From contig NZ_MAGO01000010.1 of NCBI RefSeq assembly GCF_001687335.1, forward strand, positions 1 through 64,000: 64,000 nucleotides of DNA. The letters are read 5' to 3'. Each line of letters starts with the position of its first letter. Positions within the stretch are counted from its first letter, which is position 1. The notes beneath the pieces were generated by a model. The model did no database searches and was not told the origin of the DNA. It worked only from the letters and a program-made list of their open reading frames with translations. Shown piece by piece: positions 1 to 8,034 of the stretch. Origin of the DNA: Dissulfuribacter thermophilus (GTDB taxonomy: Bacteria; Desulfobacterota; Dissulfuribacteria; Dissulfuribacterales; Dissulfuribacteraceae). Position numbers and translations under genes: made by a program.

Positions 1-387
1 ACCATACAGATGTACTGGAATAATCGCCTTGGTCTTGGATGTAATTGCAGACTCAACTTCGATAGGATCTATACACCAAGTAATAGGATCAACGTCTACA
101 ATAATAGGTCTGGCACCGACATATAGTACCGCATTTACCGTGGCTATAAAGGTAAGTGAAGGTACAATTACCTCATCTCCAGGTCCAATACCTAATGCAT
201 GTAAGGCAAGATGAAGCGCTGCAGTTCCGCTTTGAACAGCAACAGCCCTTTTAGCATTTAAACGTGCTGCCATGGCCGCTTCAAACTCTGGCACTAGAGG
301 ACCAACGGACGAAACAAAACCTGACCGCAGGGCCTCAACTACGGCCTTTTCTTCATCAATTCCTATGTATGGTGCATCAAGTTCCAT
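1..387 (-). CDS. legC: DegT/DnrJ/EryC1/StrS aminotransferase, LegC-like (partial)
   Basis: PLP-dependent sugar aminotransferase of the DegT/DnrJ/EryC1/StrS family. Only the first 129 codons lie in the window; the gene runs off the left edge. The translation starts MELDAPYIGIDEEKAVVEAL, followed by SGFVSSVGPLVPEFE, the AVAVQSGTAALHLALHALG block and GPGDEVIVPSLTFIATVNAV, which are hallmark N-terminal motifs of this fold, including the cofactor phosphate-binding SGTAAL region. The catalytic Lys lies outside the window. The ATG at 387 is 17 bp after the stop of the upstream gene on the same strand, a LegB-like dehydratase, so the pair matches the legB-legC order of nonulosonic (legionaminic-type) acid synthesis. 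Family membership is clear. The specific LegC role rests on the neighbour and the VSSVGP motif. Confidence 0.85.
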   Translation of the reverse strand, partial: MELDAPYIGIDEEKAVVEALRSGFVSSVGPLVPEFEAAMAARLNAKRAVAVQSGTAALHLALHALGIGPGDEVIVPSLTFIATVNAVLYVGARPIIVDVDPITWCIDPIEVESAITSKTKAIIPVHLYG

Positions 388-404
388 CAACCCATAGCAG
401 TACT

Positions 405-1388
405 TTATATGTGATATCTTGATGAATCATAAATGTGAAAATTTTTCTGAAACCACGATATAGTAATAGCAAGGCCCTCCTCTAAAGAAAATTTTGGTTT
501 CCAGCCAGTAATATTTTTAAATAGCGAACTGTCGCATAGGAGTCTCTCTACTTCACTTCCAGTTTTTCTTTTTCTTTCGTCTTCCTGAATTATTTGTAAT
601 TTTTTTCCCATCAATCTCGCAATGAGGTGTGCCAAATCATATATGGAAATTTCTCTGCCGCTTCCAATATTAAACACTTTTCCTGCCACATCAGAAAGAT
701 GTGCTTCTATTAATGAGACATAAGCACTCACTGTGTCCTTGACGAAATTTAAATCTCTCGTGGGTGTCAAATTTCCGAGCTTGATAATGGCATCAGAACC
801 TTGGTCCATTAATTGAGCAATTATAGTTGGAATAACTGCTCTAGTTGACTGTCTAGGTCCATAAGTATTAAAGGGGCGTGCAATGACCACTGGAAGATCA
901 AAGCTATAATAGTAGCTAAGACACAATTGATCTGCGGCTATCTTTGAGGCAGAGTAAGGGGATTGTGGCTGTAAAGGATGATTCTCTTTTATTGGTACCT
1001 GCCGCGCAGTACCATAGACTTCACTTGTGGAAGTATGAATAATTCTTTCCACTCCCAGCTCTAGGCAGGCTTGAAGTACATTATAGGTACCTTGCACATT
1101 AGTTTTAATATAGGCTAGTGGCGACTTATAGGAATATGGAATCCCGATCAGGGCTGCCAGATGACAAACTGCATCGACATTTTTTACGGCTGATCTTACA
1201 CTGTCATAGTCTCTGATATCACCAGAGACGACCTCTATATCTGCTTTATATTTGGATGTATTTAACCAACCCCATGAACCAAAAGAATTATAATGGACGA
1301 ACGCTTTTACTGAATATCCATGTTCGAATAATGTTTCACATAAGTGAGACCCTATAAATCCCCCTGCACCTGTGATAAGTATCTTCAT
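405..1388 (-). CDS. legB: NAD-dependent 4,6-dehydratase, LegB-like (SDR family)
   Basis: Extended short-chain dehydrogenase of 327 aa, the usual length for the family. The Rossmann motif GAGGFIGSH is at residues 7-15, HLAALIG at about residue 76, the active-site Ser/Thr in HTSTSEVYGTA and the catalytic YSASK at about residues 145-149. The stretch AFVHYNSFGSWGWLNTS after the first beta-alpha unit is typical of LegB-type nucleotide-GlcNAc 4,6-dehydratases, which make the 4-keto-6-deoxy sugar that LegC aminates. The product would go to surface glycan or flagellin sugar in the cytosolic nucleotide-sugar pool. ATG start at 1388; the legC-like gene follows 17 bp after the stop. The region upstream holds a MITE-like repeat and no other biosynthesis gene, so this may be the 5' end of the operon. 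Confidence 0.85.
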   Translation of the reverse strand: MKILITGAGGFIGSHLCETLFEHGYSVKAFVHYNSFGSWGWLNTSKYKADIEVVSGDIRDYDSVRSAVKNVDAVCHLAALIGIPYSYKSPLAYIKTNVQGTYNVLQACLELGVERIIHTSTSEVYGTARQVPIKENHPLQPQSPYSASKIAADQLCLSYYYSFDLPVVIARPFNTYGPRQSTRAVIPTIIAQLMDQGSDAIIKLGNLTPTRDLNFVKDTVSAYVSLIEAHLSDVAGKVFNIGSGREISIYDLAHLIARLMGKKLQIIQEDERKRKTGSEVERLLCDSSLFKNITGWKPKFSLEEGLAITISWFQKNFHIYDSSRYHI

Positions 1389-1476
1389 AACTAGTTTCTT
1401 TCCTTATATTTTTCGCACTTATCTGTTCCCGTTAAAAAGCTCCATAACGGAACACGATCGGTTATTTTTTTATATC

Positions 1477-1735
1477 ATCCCGAATTATGCAGCTCGCAAG
1501 TTTGCCGAAGATGCGAGGCAGAGGGCACGCAGACGTACTTTGGTACTTCAAGTGCCCTACAACAAAAAGACCTCGGTAAAATTGCGAGCCCCTTGCGGCT
1601 TCAAATGCCTGAAGATTTATCACGGATTGAACTTCACCTTTTGGGTGAAGGCACAACGGGAAAAGATGCATGCTAACTATGCAATAACTCATAAAAATTA
1701 CTTTCCTCAGGCATTTGAAGTGCATAATCTGGGGT
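1477..1735. mobile_element. Family A MITE-like repeat, full-length copy A1
   Basis: Non-coding element of about 260 bp. It begins ATCCCGAATTATGCAGCTCG and ends with GCATAATCTGGGGT, so its ends form imperfect terminal inverted repeats (ATCCCGAATTATGC against ACCCCAGATTATGC). The body carries AGTTTGCCGAAGATGCGAGG, a short block ACTTCAAGTGCC, GCGAGCCCCTTG and an inner inverted pair TTCAAATGCCTGA / TCAGGCATTTGAA. Closely similar sequence recurs near 59122-59381 and as derivatives at 15781-15880, 23240-23325, 39603-39626, 48665-48722, 54313-54335 and 58168-58265. The open frames inside it (87-127 codons) are not credible genes. It encodes no transposase, so any mobility would need a helper in trans. 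The origin as a MITE is inferred from ends and copy number. Confidence 0.75.
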
Positions 1736-1987
1736 CATATAGCCGAAATAAATAATCCTAATATGTAAACAAATCATTTTTTATAGGTAAAGTCATATCA
1801 TTAATATTAATTTTCATTAATCTTAACATAAAAAGCTAACATGAGGTACAACCTTTAGGTACACCATAACACGTCCTACCCTATAGATGTTATCATATCA
1901 CCGCCTCCGTCTCTTATCTGGGAACCAACCAGAAATTATTATTACCGTCTTTCCTAAGACGACGGCTATCACTCTGTCTTTTAACAG

Positions 1988-2635
1988 TCATTCACTTTGC
2001 CTCCACCGCATGACATCCTCATAGTGATCAACGTCGTATAACATTTCTAAGACATGAATTTTATAGCCCATTTTTTGTGCCTTATAAATCGTACGCTCAA
2101 ATACCTCGCTGGTTCCCCACGGAATTTCGTGAAACAACTCTTGCCAATCTCTAAGCCCACTCCTTACGCCTATTAGATAATAGCCACCATCCTCGCATGG
2201 TCCCAACACGATATCCTGATAGAGGAGCCTTTTAAATGCCTGTTCAATGTGATATGCCCTTAAATCTGGCACATCTGTCCCCACAATGACCCCTATTTCA
2301 AAACCCATTTTAAATATTTCTAATAGGGCATTTTTCATACGCTGGCCAAGATCATCGCCAACTTGGGCCTTTACACTAAAGTTATTTACTAATGGCCAAC
2401 TCCCGGTAAAAGTTGAAAAATCCTCAGGGTATGGGGTTAAAAACAAAAATCGGCTCGCGTTTACTTTCAAAACCTCTTGTAATGAATCAATATATAGTCG
2501 TTTAAAGCACGAAAAGGCCTCCTTTTCTCCAATTTCTCTTGCAAGACGCCTTTTTACAGCTCCCCTTACAGGTAATCTAGAAAAAACTATTACCGAACAC
2601 CTATTAAACAATGACTCCACCTTGACATAGATCAA
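1988..2635 (-). CDS. TIGR04282/DUF2064-family glycosyltransferase-like protein
   Basis: Protein of 215 aa of the DUF2064/TIGR04282 group, nucleotide-sugar-transferase-fold proteins once described as rSAM/selenodomain-associated transferase 1. Visible motifs are VIVFSRLPVRGAVKRRLA near the N-terminus (the phosphate-binding P-x-x-G-x-x-K-x-R-L type loop), GTDVPDLRAYHIEQAF at about residues 118-133 (metal-binding Asp region) and LGPCEDGGYYLIGVR at about residues 143-157. The substrate is not known from sequence. The usual TIGR04283 partner transferase and radical-SAM gene are not adjacent. It is divergent from the Fe-S protein gene at 2696, with about 60 bp between. An internal Met or Val could serve as start, since the conserved domain begins at about residue 12. 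Confidence 0.75.
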   Translation of the reverse strand: MIYVKVESLFNRCSVIVFSRLPVRGAVKRRLAREIGEKEAFSCFKRLYIDSLQEVLKVNASRFLFLTPYPEDFSTFTGSWPLVNNFSVKAQVGDDLGQRMKNALLEIFKMGFEIGVIVGTDVPDLRAYHIEQAFKRLLYQDIVLGPCEDGGYYLIGVRSGLRDWQELFHEIPWGTSEVFERTIYKAQKMGYKIHVLEMLYDVDHYEDVMRWRQSE

Positions 2636-2695
2636 TGGATTCTAGTTCAAAACAACATATCATAAAAATAAAATTCCAAAATCAGGAGATTAGCC

Positions 2696-3418
2696 ATGAA
2701 AATCCTAAGAAAAATTATTGAAATAGATGAAGAGCTCTGTAATGGCTGCGGCCAGTGTGTCCCAGCCTGTGAAGAAGGAGCAATTGAGATCATAAATGGT
2801 AAGGCAAAACTAGTTGCCGAACGATACTGCGACGGACTTGGGGCATGTCTTGGAGAATGTCCTCAAGGGGCACTTAAGATAGTTGAAAGAGTTGCCGAAG
2901 ATTTTGACGAGGAGGCTGTTGAAGAGCGGCTCAAGACAATGAAGGAGCAAAAGCCAATGGCCTGCGGATGTCCTTCGACCATGACTCAGTCCTGGGACGC
3001 ACCTAAAAAGACCTGTGAAGACTTTTCACGGCCAACAATACTTGAAGAATCTGCCCTGAGCCACTGGCCAATCCAACTTCGCCTCGTCAATCCAGAGGCT
3101 CCATTTTTAAAGGATGCAGAACTACTCATTGCTTCTGACTGTACAGTAGCAGCATATCCGGCCTTTCATCAGGAGATGCTACCGGGAAAAGTCCTGCTAA
3201 TGGGCTGCCCGAAGTTTGACGATATCTCTTTTTATAAAGAAAAGCTTATAGAAATATTTAAAAGGAATTCTATTCGATCCGTTACGAACGTCATCATGGA
3301 GGTACCTTGCTGCTCTGGTATGCCAAGACTGGTGGAGATGGCCATGGAGGAGGCAGGCGTAAGCATACCTACTAACACAGTAGTAATCGGCATCAAAGGC
3401 CAAAAACTTAGTACCTAA
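2696..3418 (+). CDS. 4Fe-4S dicluster ferredoxin-domain protein
   Basis: Cytoplasmic 240-aa protein with no signal peptide. The N-terminal 70 residues carry two [4Fe-4S] motifs: CNGCGQCVPACEEGA (residues 17-31) and, degenerate in spacing, CDGLGACLGECPQGA (about residues 47-61). A C-terminal domain of about 150 residues contains further Cys (CGCP, SDCTVAAYPAFH, GCPKFDD, PCCSGM) and probably binds another cofactor or interacts with a redox partner. Such proteins occur in anaerobes as electron-transfer adaptors, and the exact partner is unknown. ATG 2696 is preceded by AGGAG at a good distance. It is followed by a structured spacer and then the octahaem cytochrome gene, possibly one transcription unit. 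Confidence 0.75.
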   Translation: MKILRKIIEIDEELCNGCGQCVPACEEGAIEIINGKAKLVAERYCDGLGACLGECPQGALKIVERVAEDFDEEAVEERLKTMKEQKPMACGCPSTMTQSWDAPKKTCEDFSRPTILEESALSHWPIQLRLVNPEAPFLKDAELLIASDCTVAAYPAFHQEMLPGKVLLMGCPKFDDISFYKEKLIEIFKRNSIRSVTNVIMEVPCCSGMPRLVEMAMEEAGVSIPTNTVVIGIKGQKLST

Positions 3419-3496
3419 ATCCTGCGTGGCAAAGGAGCGTGACTACGCTCCTTCTGCCATGCATGTTGGGCAAACTTTGCCATTGCAGGATTTAGG
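3414..3496. repeat. Cloverleaf-like inverted-repeat spacer
   Basis: A 12-bp perfect inverted repeat, CCTAAATCCTGC (3414-3425) and GCAGGATTTAGG (3485-3496), encloses two smaller hairpins: TGGCAAAGGAGCG..CGCTCCTTCTGCCA with one bulge, and GGCAAACTTTGCC. The left outer arm overlaps the stop codon of the ferredoxin-domain gene, and the right arm ends about 30 bp before the cytochrome start. It has no U-run, so it is not a standard terminator. It may be an mRNA processing or stability element, or a small palindromic repeat. The sequence CCTAAATCCTG occurs again near 48720. Confidence 0.55.
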
Positions 3497-3526
3497 CAAA
3501 TAAAAATAAAAAAGGGAGGATTTTGT

Positions 3527-4774
3527 ATGAGGAAGTTTATGGGATTTGTAGGGGTTTTTCTGGCTATCATCCTACTTAATCCGCCAACGTCAATGGCGAG
3601 GCCATCTAAATGCGAGGAGTGCCACGTCAAAATCACTCCTGGCATAGTTAAGGACTTTAACCGGGGCAAGATGTCAAAGACTCTCACTTGTAAAAGCTGC
3701 CATGGCAGCTCTCATATGAGCGCTGCAGATGCTGACAAGGCAAAACTTCCAACAATCGCCACCTGTAAAAAGTGCCACAAAAAACAGGCAGATCAGTATC
3801 TATCAGGCAAACATGCCCTTGGAAGGATTGCCATGAACGCCATGCCAACTACCCACATGCAACCAAAGGCATTTATTGCTGGGCAGAAAGGATGCGGTGG
3901 CTGCCACACCTTGGGTCTTCTCGATGAAAAGGCCCGGGAAGATAAGGATAGACAGTACTACAAATACGGCATGGACTGCCAGAACTGTCATACAAGGCAC
4001 ACCTTTTCCAAGAAAGAGGCCCTCGAACCTGAGGCTTGTCAGACCTGCCATATGGGATTCGACCATCCACAGTGGGAGATGTGGTCCAGCTCCAAACATG
4101 GTGTGACCTATCTCATGCTAAGAGACATTGACCCCAAAAACAGGTCTAGAGTGCCAAAATGCCAGGACTGCCACATGCCTGAAGGTGACCACAGGGTCTT
4201 TACTGCATGGGGATTCCTCGGTGTAAGACTCCCTGAAGAGGACAAGGAATGGCTCAACTACAGGCTCACTATTTTGAAAGGGCTCGGTGTGCTCGATCCA
4301 GATGGCAATCCCACTGGTAGGCTGGATATTGTAAAGGCAGGCAAGGTTGCAAGACTCACTAAGGAAGAATTTGACAAAGAACGGGCTCGCATCAAGACTG
4401 TGTGCCTTAAGTGTCATGACAAAAACTTTGTCGATGCAAACTTCAAGAACGCCGATGCCATGTTAAAGGAAGCTGATAAGCTATTTGCCGAAGCCATCGA
4501 GACAGTAGCCGGTCTCTATAAAGACGGCATTATTAAAAAGAAACCCGGACAGGCATATGCCTATCCAGACCTCTTGGCCTTCTACGAAGTTGATACCAAG
4601 ATTGAACAAATCCTCTACGAGATGTTCATGGATCACAGGATGAAGGCATTTCAGGCAACATTCCACATGAACCCCGACTATGCTACCTGGTATGGTTATG
4701 CAAAGTTAAAGAAGGATCTCGCCGAAATAAAGGAATTGGCAAAGGAGATGAGAGAGAGTCACGCTAAAAAATAG
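3527..4774 (+). CDS. Octahaem cytochrome c, hydroxylamine-oxidoreductase (HAO) family
   Basis: Exported multihaem cytochrome, 415 aa with a Sec signal peptide (residues 1-24, ending PTSMA). Eight CXXCH motifs are visible: CEECH at 29-33, then CKSCH, CKKCH, CGGCH, CQNCH, CQTCH, CQDCH and CLKCH at about residue 290. The segment DHPQWEMWSSSKHG after the sixth motif and the C-terminal FHMNPDYATWYGYAKL are typical of HAO-type octahaem proteins, and a long helical C-terminal domain follows the last haem. Family members oxidise hydroxylamine or, in many anaerobes, reduce nitrite or hydroxylamine to ammonium; direction cannot be read here. Periplasmic. RBS AAAGGGAGG precedes ATG 3527. The preceding ferredoxin-domain gene is cytosolic, so a direct partnership is uncertain. 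A strong terminator follows. Confidence 0.82.
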   Translation: MRKFMGFVGVFLAIILLNPPTSMARPSKCEECHVKITPGIVKDFNRGKMSKTLTCKSCHGSSHMSAADADKAKLPTIATCKKCHKKQADQYLSGKHALGRIAMNAMPTTHMQPKAFIAGQKGCGGCHTLGLLDEKAREDKDRQYYKYGMDCQNCHTRHTFSKKEALEPEACQTCHMGFDHPQWEMWSSSKHGVTYLMLRDIDPKNRSRVPKCQDCHMPEGDHRVFTAWGFLGVRLPEEDKEWLNYRLTILKGLGVLDPDGNPTGRLDIVKAGKVARLTKEEFDKERARIKTVCLKCHDKNFVDANFKNADAMLKEADKLFAEAIETVAGLYKDGIIKKKPGQAYAYPDLLAFYEVDTKIEQILYEMFMDHRMKAFQATFHMNPDYATWYGYAKLKKDLAEIKELAKEMRESHAKK

Positions 4775-4804
4775 GCTGTAGGACATTGGTTAAACTATTG
4801 AGCG

Positions 4805-4831
4805 GAGGGGGCTTAGGCCCCCTCTTTTTTT
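4805..4831 (+). terminator. Rho-independent terminator after the octahaem cytochrome
   Basis: Perfect 8-bp stem GAGGGGGC / GCCCCCTC with loop TTAG, followed by seven T residues. It lies about 30 bp after the cytochrome stop codon and closes that transcription unit. Confidence 0.9.
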
Positions 4832-5131
4832 GACCTACCTTAAATACAACAGTTCCATGCCTATCCAATTGGATTGGGATCATTTCCGGTTTGTACCGAA
4901 CACAGGCGTTAGCCGTATATCACAAGGACCTTCAAGATAAGACAACAGTCTAGTATAGGCCGAATCAGGCTGCGATCCACTAAGATAAGGGCAGATGACT
5001 ATTCATATAGAAATTAGTGTAATTTGTTTACTTTCTATGCACTAAATCCCCACCACAAATTTTGTTGCACAACTTATGAGTTTTGGGTTAAAAAGTATGC
5101 ACTTTTTGCACTTTCCTTCCAGGAGAAACTT

Positions 5132-7078
5132 GTGAATGGTCGTTTTTTAATTGTCAAATTGTTGTTGACAACACTCATTTTTCTCAATTCCCAAAGGGCA
5201 CTTGCCTATAGTCAAGCTAAAGAGTTTTTATTATTTCAAGAAATTCCAAAGGTAACAAGTGCTTCACGACAAGTAGTAAATATCCTGGAATCTCCCGCCA
5301 CATCCTCAATTATTACAAGAGAAGACATAATTCACAGCGGATACAATTCAATTTCGGAATTGCTACGATACGTTACAGGAGTCAATTTTTTTAAAAACAC
5401 TGAATCACATTTCAGCATTGGAATAAGAGGCGTTAATGGCCTACAGGCAAGCAACGTACTCGTTTTGGTAGATGGAAGGCCTATTTTTTCGCCTACTAGA
5501 AATACCAATCAATGTTCACTAATACCGGAAATTCCAGACGACATAGAACGTATAGAAATAATAAGAGGGCCAGGATCTGTCCTCTATGGTTCAAATGCCT
5601 TTTCAGGAATCATCAACATAATAAGCCGCCCCCCAGAAGCCTATAATGACACAACTGTTTCTATATCACAGGGCACCTTTGGCGATGAAATGTACAATAT
5701 TAGCACTGGAAAAACAAATGGACAATTTGCCTACAAACTTCTTGGTTCTTGGAGGAGAAAAAATTTCAGTGCAGATCACGAAAAACCAGTTGAAGAACTC
5801 CTCATATTATCTGGAGAGGCCACATACGATTTTAGCCCAAATTCTGACCTCGATTTCTCATTTGGATTTTCCAATGGAAAGATCTTGTTCTTTCCTTCCT
5901 CCTCACTGTCTCCATATTATCAAAAGGGATTCGATGGCTTTTTTAGAACAAAACTCAATCACAATGATTTAACAATCGATGCATGGTGGCGACACTTTGA
6001 TACATCTGGAGACTTTAACTTCTTTGACAGAATCAACTGGTATTTTGATAACTTAAATCTACTCGTACAACACAGTTCAACCCTTAATGTACATAAATTT
6101 GTCTACGGTTTTGAAACAAGATTTGCAAATCTCCAAGCCACTTCCTATGACAGGTGGCACAAACAGCTGCTTTTTAGCATCTTCGCCGAAGATAAGTGGA
6201 AAATCGATAATAAAACCAATTTTTTTACTGGGCTCAGGATTGACCATCATAGCGAAGCAGGTTTCGCTATATCCCCCAGATTTAGTCTAGTCTTTGCCAT
6301 AACCCCATCACAATCCTTGAGGTTTACCATATCAAGGGCATTCAAGTACCCCTCATATCTACAAAATTATATAGATTCAAAATTGCAATTCATGAGCCAA
6401 ACAGGCAACAGGGAATTGGATCCTGAAGTACTAACAAGTGCTGAAATTGCGTACCAAATATACAATCCGTCCGTGTCCTCACTTACAGTCGCGGCATTCT
6501 TCAACAAGTACAGAGAGTTAATAGATACGAATGTTTTTTTGAAGAACAATAGGTTAAATGTTTCATTTAGCAATCAGTATGACATGTATCAATATGGCTT
6601 TGAGCTTGAATGGAACTATAGGATTAACGCTAATATACTCTTTAAGACCAACTACAGCTATGTTTGGAAGCAAAAAAAAGATCTTTTGACCTTTGGTCCT
6701 GTCCCTACAAATCAACTAAACGGAGAAATCAGATATGAATTTACCAATGATTTCTGGATAGATTTACGAGTCCATTGGCAGGATAAATCTGACTATACAG
6801 ACTCAGTAAAGCCATTTGAAATTTTAAACGCCCTATCGCACTCCCTCCTGCCGTCAAATGATTTAAACTACATCTATGGTCTACTGGCCCCCTCCCCTAG
6901 TTGGCAAAAACTAGAAAGTTTTACTTTGGCAGACCTTTCCTTTGGATATAAACCAATAGATAAAGAATGGAGTTTGGTAGGAGCTATTCACAATCTATTT
7001 CATAGCACCCACTCAGAGAACCCAACTGGTTATACTGCTTCGACTGCGGTAACTGTTCAAATAAAATATAGCTTTTAA
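5132..7078 (+). CDS. TonB-dependent outer-membrane receptor
   Basis: Outer-membrane beta-barrel receptor, 648 aa from this start. A GTG at 5132 with AGGAG 6 bp upstream gives a normal signal peptide (NGRFLIVKLLLTTLIF..ALAYS). The frame is open back to an ATG at 5024, but those 36 residues look unlike a leader and lack an RBS. The plug domain has PATSSIITREDI, SISELLRYVTGVNF, IGIRGVNGLQASNVLVLVDG and RIEIIRGPGSVLYGSNAFSGIINII. The rest is alternating barrel strands ending in VTVQIKYSF, with the C-terminal Phe expected for Bam assembly. The ligand is unknown. No classical TonB box could be assigned with confidence. It is 2 bp from the next gene, a periplasmic binding protein, and part of a signalling-type cluster rather than an uptake operon with an ABC permease. 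Confidence 0.9.
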   Translation: MNGRFLIVKLLLTTLIFLNSQRALAYSQAKEFLLFQEIPKVTSASRQVVNILESPATSSIITREDIIHSGYNSISELLRYVTGVNFFKNTESHFSIGIRGVNGLQASNVLVLVDGRPIFSPTRNTNQCSLIPEIPDDIERIEIIRGPGSVLYGSNAFSGIINIISRPPEAYNDTTVSISQGTFGDEMYNISTGKTNGQFAYKLLGSWRRKNFSADHEKPVEELLILSGEATYDFSPNSDLDFSFGFSNGKILFFPSSSLSPYYQKGFDGFFRTKLNHNDLTIDAWWRHFDTSGDFNFFDRINWYFDNLNLLVQHSSTLNVHKFVYGFETRFANLQATSYDRWHKQLLFSIFAEDKWKIDNKTNFFTGLRIDHHSEAGFAISPRFSLVFAITPSQSLRFTISRAFKYPSYLQNYIDSKLQFMSQTGNRELDPEVLTSAEIAYQIYNPSVSSLTVAAFFNKYRELIDTNVFLKNNRLNVSFSNQYDMYQYGFELEWNYRINANILFKTNYSYVWKQKKDLLTFGPVPTNQLNGEIRYEFTNDFWIDLRVHWQDKSDYTDSVKPFEILNALSHSLLPSNDLNYIYGLLAPSPSWQKLESFTLADLSFGYKPIDKEWSLVGAIHNLFHSTHSENPTGYTASTAVTVQIKYSF

Positions 7079-7080
7079 AT

Positions 7081-8031
7081 ATGACAAATTTTAATCTAAA
7101 AAAGATACTTTTTATATTAATAACACTCACGTCTTTGCTGATTACCAGTAAGGCATATCCTCAGGCAAACAAGCCAGATAGTGATTTAAAGATACTCATA
7201 ATAATATCCAGCAACCATAAATCATATTTAGAGGCATATCATGCATTAGTAGAAGAAATCATTAAAAGATATTCAAAAGCAAAAATAATGCATATTATTA
7301 TAGACGAAGAATATTTACTGATTTTAAAAAAATTAAAAAAGACTTTTTTACCTTCATTAATAATTTCCATTGGAACAGAGGCTACAATTAAAGCTATAAA
7401 TCTATTCCCCAACACATTAAAAGTATTTACTATGGTATTAGATCCTAATGAAAAAATTCTAAATGCGCAAAAAACATATGGAGTAGCCTTAGATGTTCCA
7501 TATAAAAAAATATTAAAAGAATTGACACGCATTTGTCCTGAAACAAGACTTGTAGGGACAATATATACCAATGAAGGACTACATCATGCAGACAGACTCC
7601 ATCGAATTTCAAATGAAATGGGATTTGACTTTCTTGGATTAAAACTTAATACTGAAAAAGATATAGAACGACAATTCAAGCCATTTATCAAAAAAGTCCA
7701 GGCAATAATAGCAATTCCAGATCCAAATGTCTTTAATAGCATTATTACTCCAAGAATAATCTATTTTAGCATAAAATTTAAAAGACCTTTTGTTGGATTA
7801 TCCAAGAATTTTACCGCTTCTGGTGCACTTTTTTCTCTAGATTCTAGTTTTAGTTCAATTGGCAGACAGACTGCTCTATTGAGTTTAAAGTTGCTTAGAA
7901 AAGAGCATATAGATCATAAGATAGAATATCCTAATTTTTATACTGTATATCTAAATATTAGAACTGCTAAAGTCATTGGTTTGAATATAAAAAGAGATAT
8001 TCTACATCAATTTAAAGTCATTGAATATTAA
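7081..8031 (+). CDS. ABC_sub_bind-family (PF04392-like) periplasmic protein
   Basis: Exported protein of 316 aa with a signal peptide (NLKKILFILITLTSLLITSKAYPQA). The body resembles the PF04392 ABC_sub_bind type I periplasmic fold: LKILIIISSNHKSYLEAYHAL, PSLIISIGTEATIKAI, FTMVLDPNEKI, YGVALDVPYKKILKEL, and a C-terminal KRPFVGLSKNFTASGALFSL with GRQTALLSLKLL. There is no ABC permease or ATPase nearby. Instead it lies between a TonB receptor (2 bp upstream) and a membrane histidine kinase (3 bp downstream), so it may present a ligand to the kinase. This coupling is inference. The coding sequence is very AT-rich and Lys/Ile-rich compared with the neighbouring cytochrome and cyd genes. Confidence 0.75.
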   Translation: MTNFNLKKILFILITLTSLLITSKAYPQANKPDSDLKILIIISSNHKSYLEAYHALVEEIIKRYSKAKIMHIIIDEEYLLILKKLKKTFLPSLIISIGTEATIKAINLFPNTLKVFTMVLDPNEKILNAQKTYGVALDVPYKKILKELTRICPETRLVGTIYTNEGLHHADRLHRISNEMGFDFLGLKLNTEKDIERQFKPFIKKVQAIIAIPDPNVFNSIITPRIIYFSIKFKRPFVGLSKNFTASGALFSLDSSFSSIGRQTALLSLKLLRKEHIDHKIEYPNFYTVYLNIRTAKVIGLNIKRDILHQFKVIEY

Positions 8032-8034
8032 AGT

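Noticed and set aside
1372-1755. ORFs of 127 and 87 codons within repeat A1
   Set aside because: They lie in a repeated non-coding element; the same peptides appear in degenerate copies out of any gene context.
5024-5131. N-terminal extension of the TonB receptor to ATG 5024
   Set aside because: No RBS and no leader-like sequence; GTG 5132 has AGGAG and starts a proper signal peptide.
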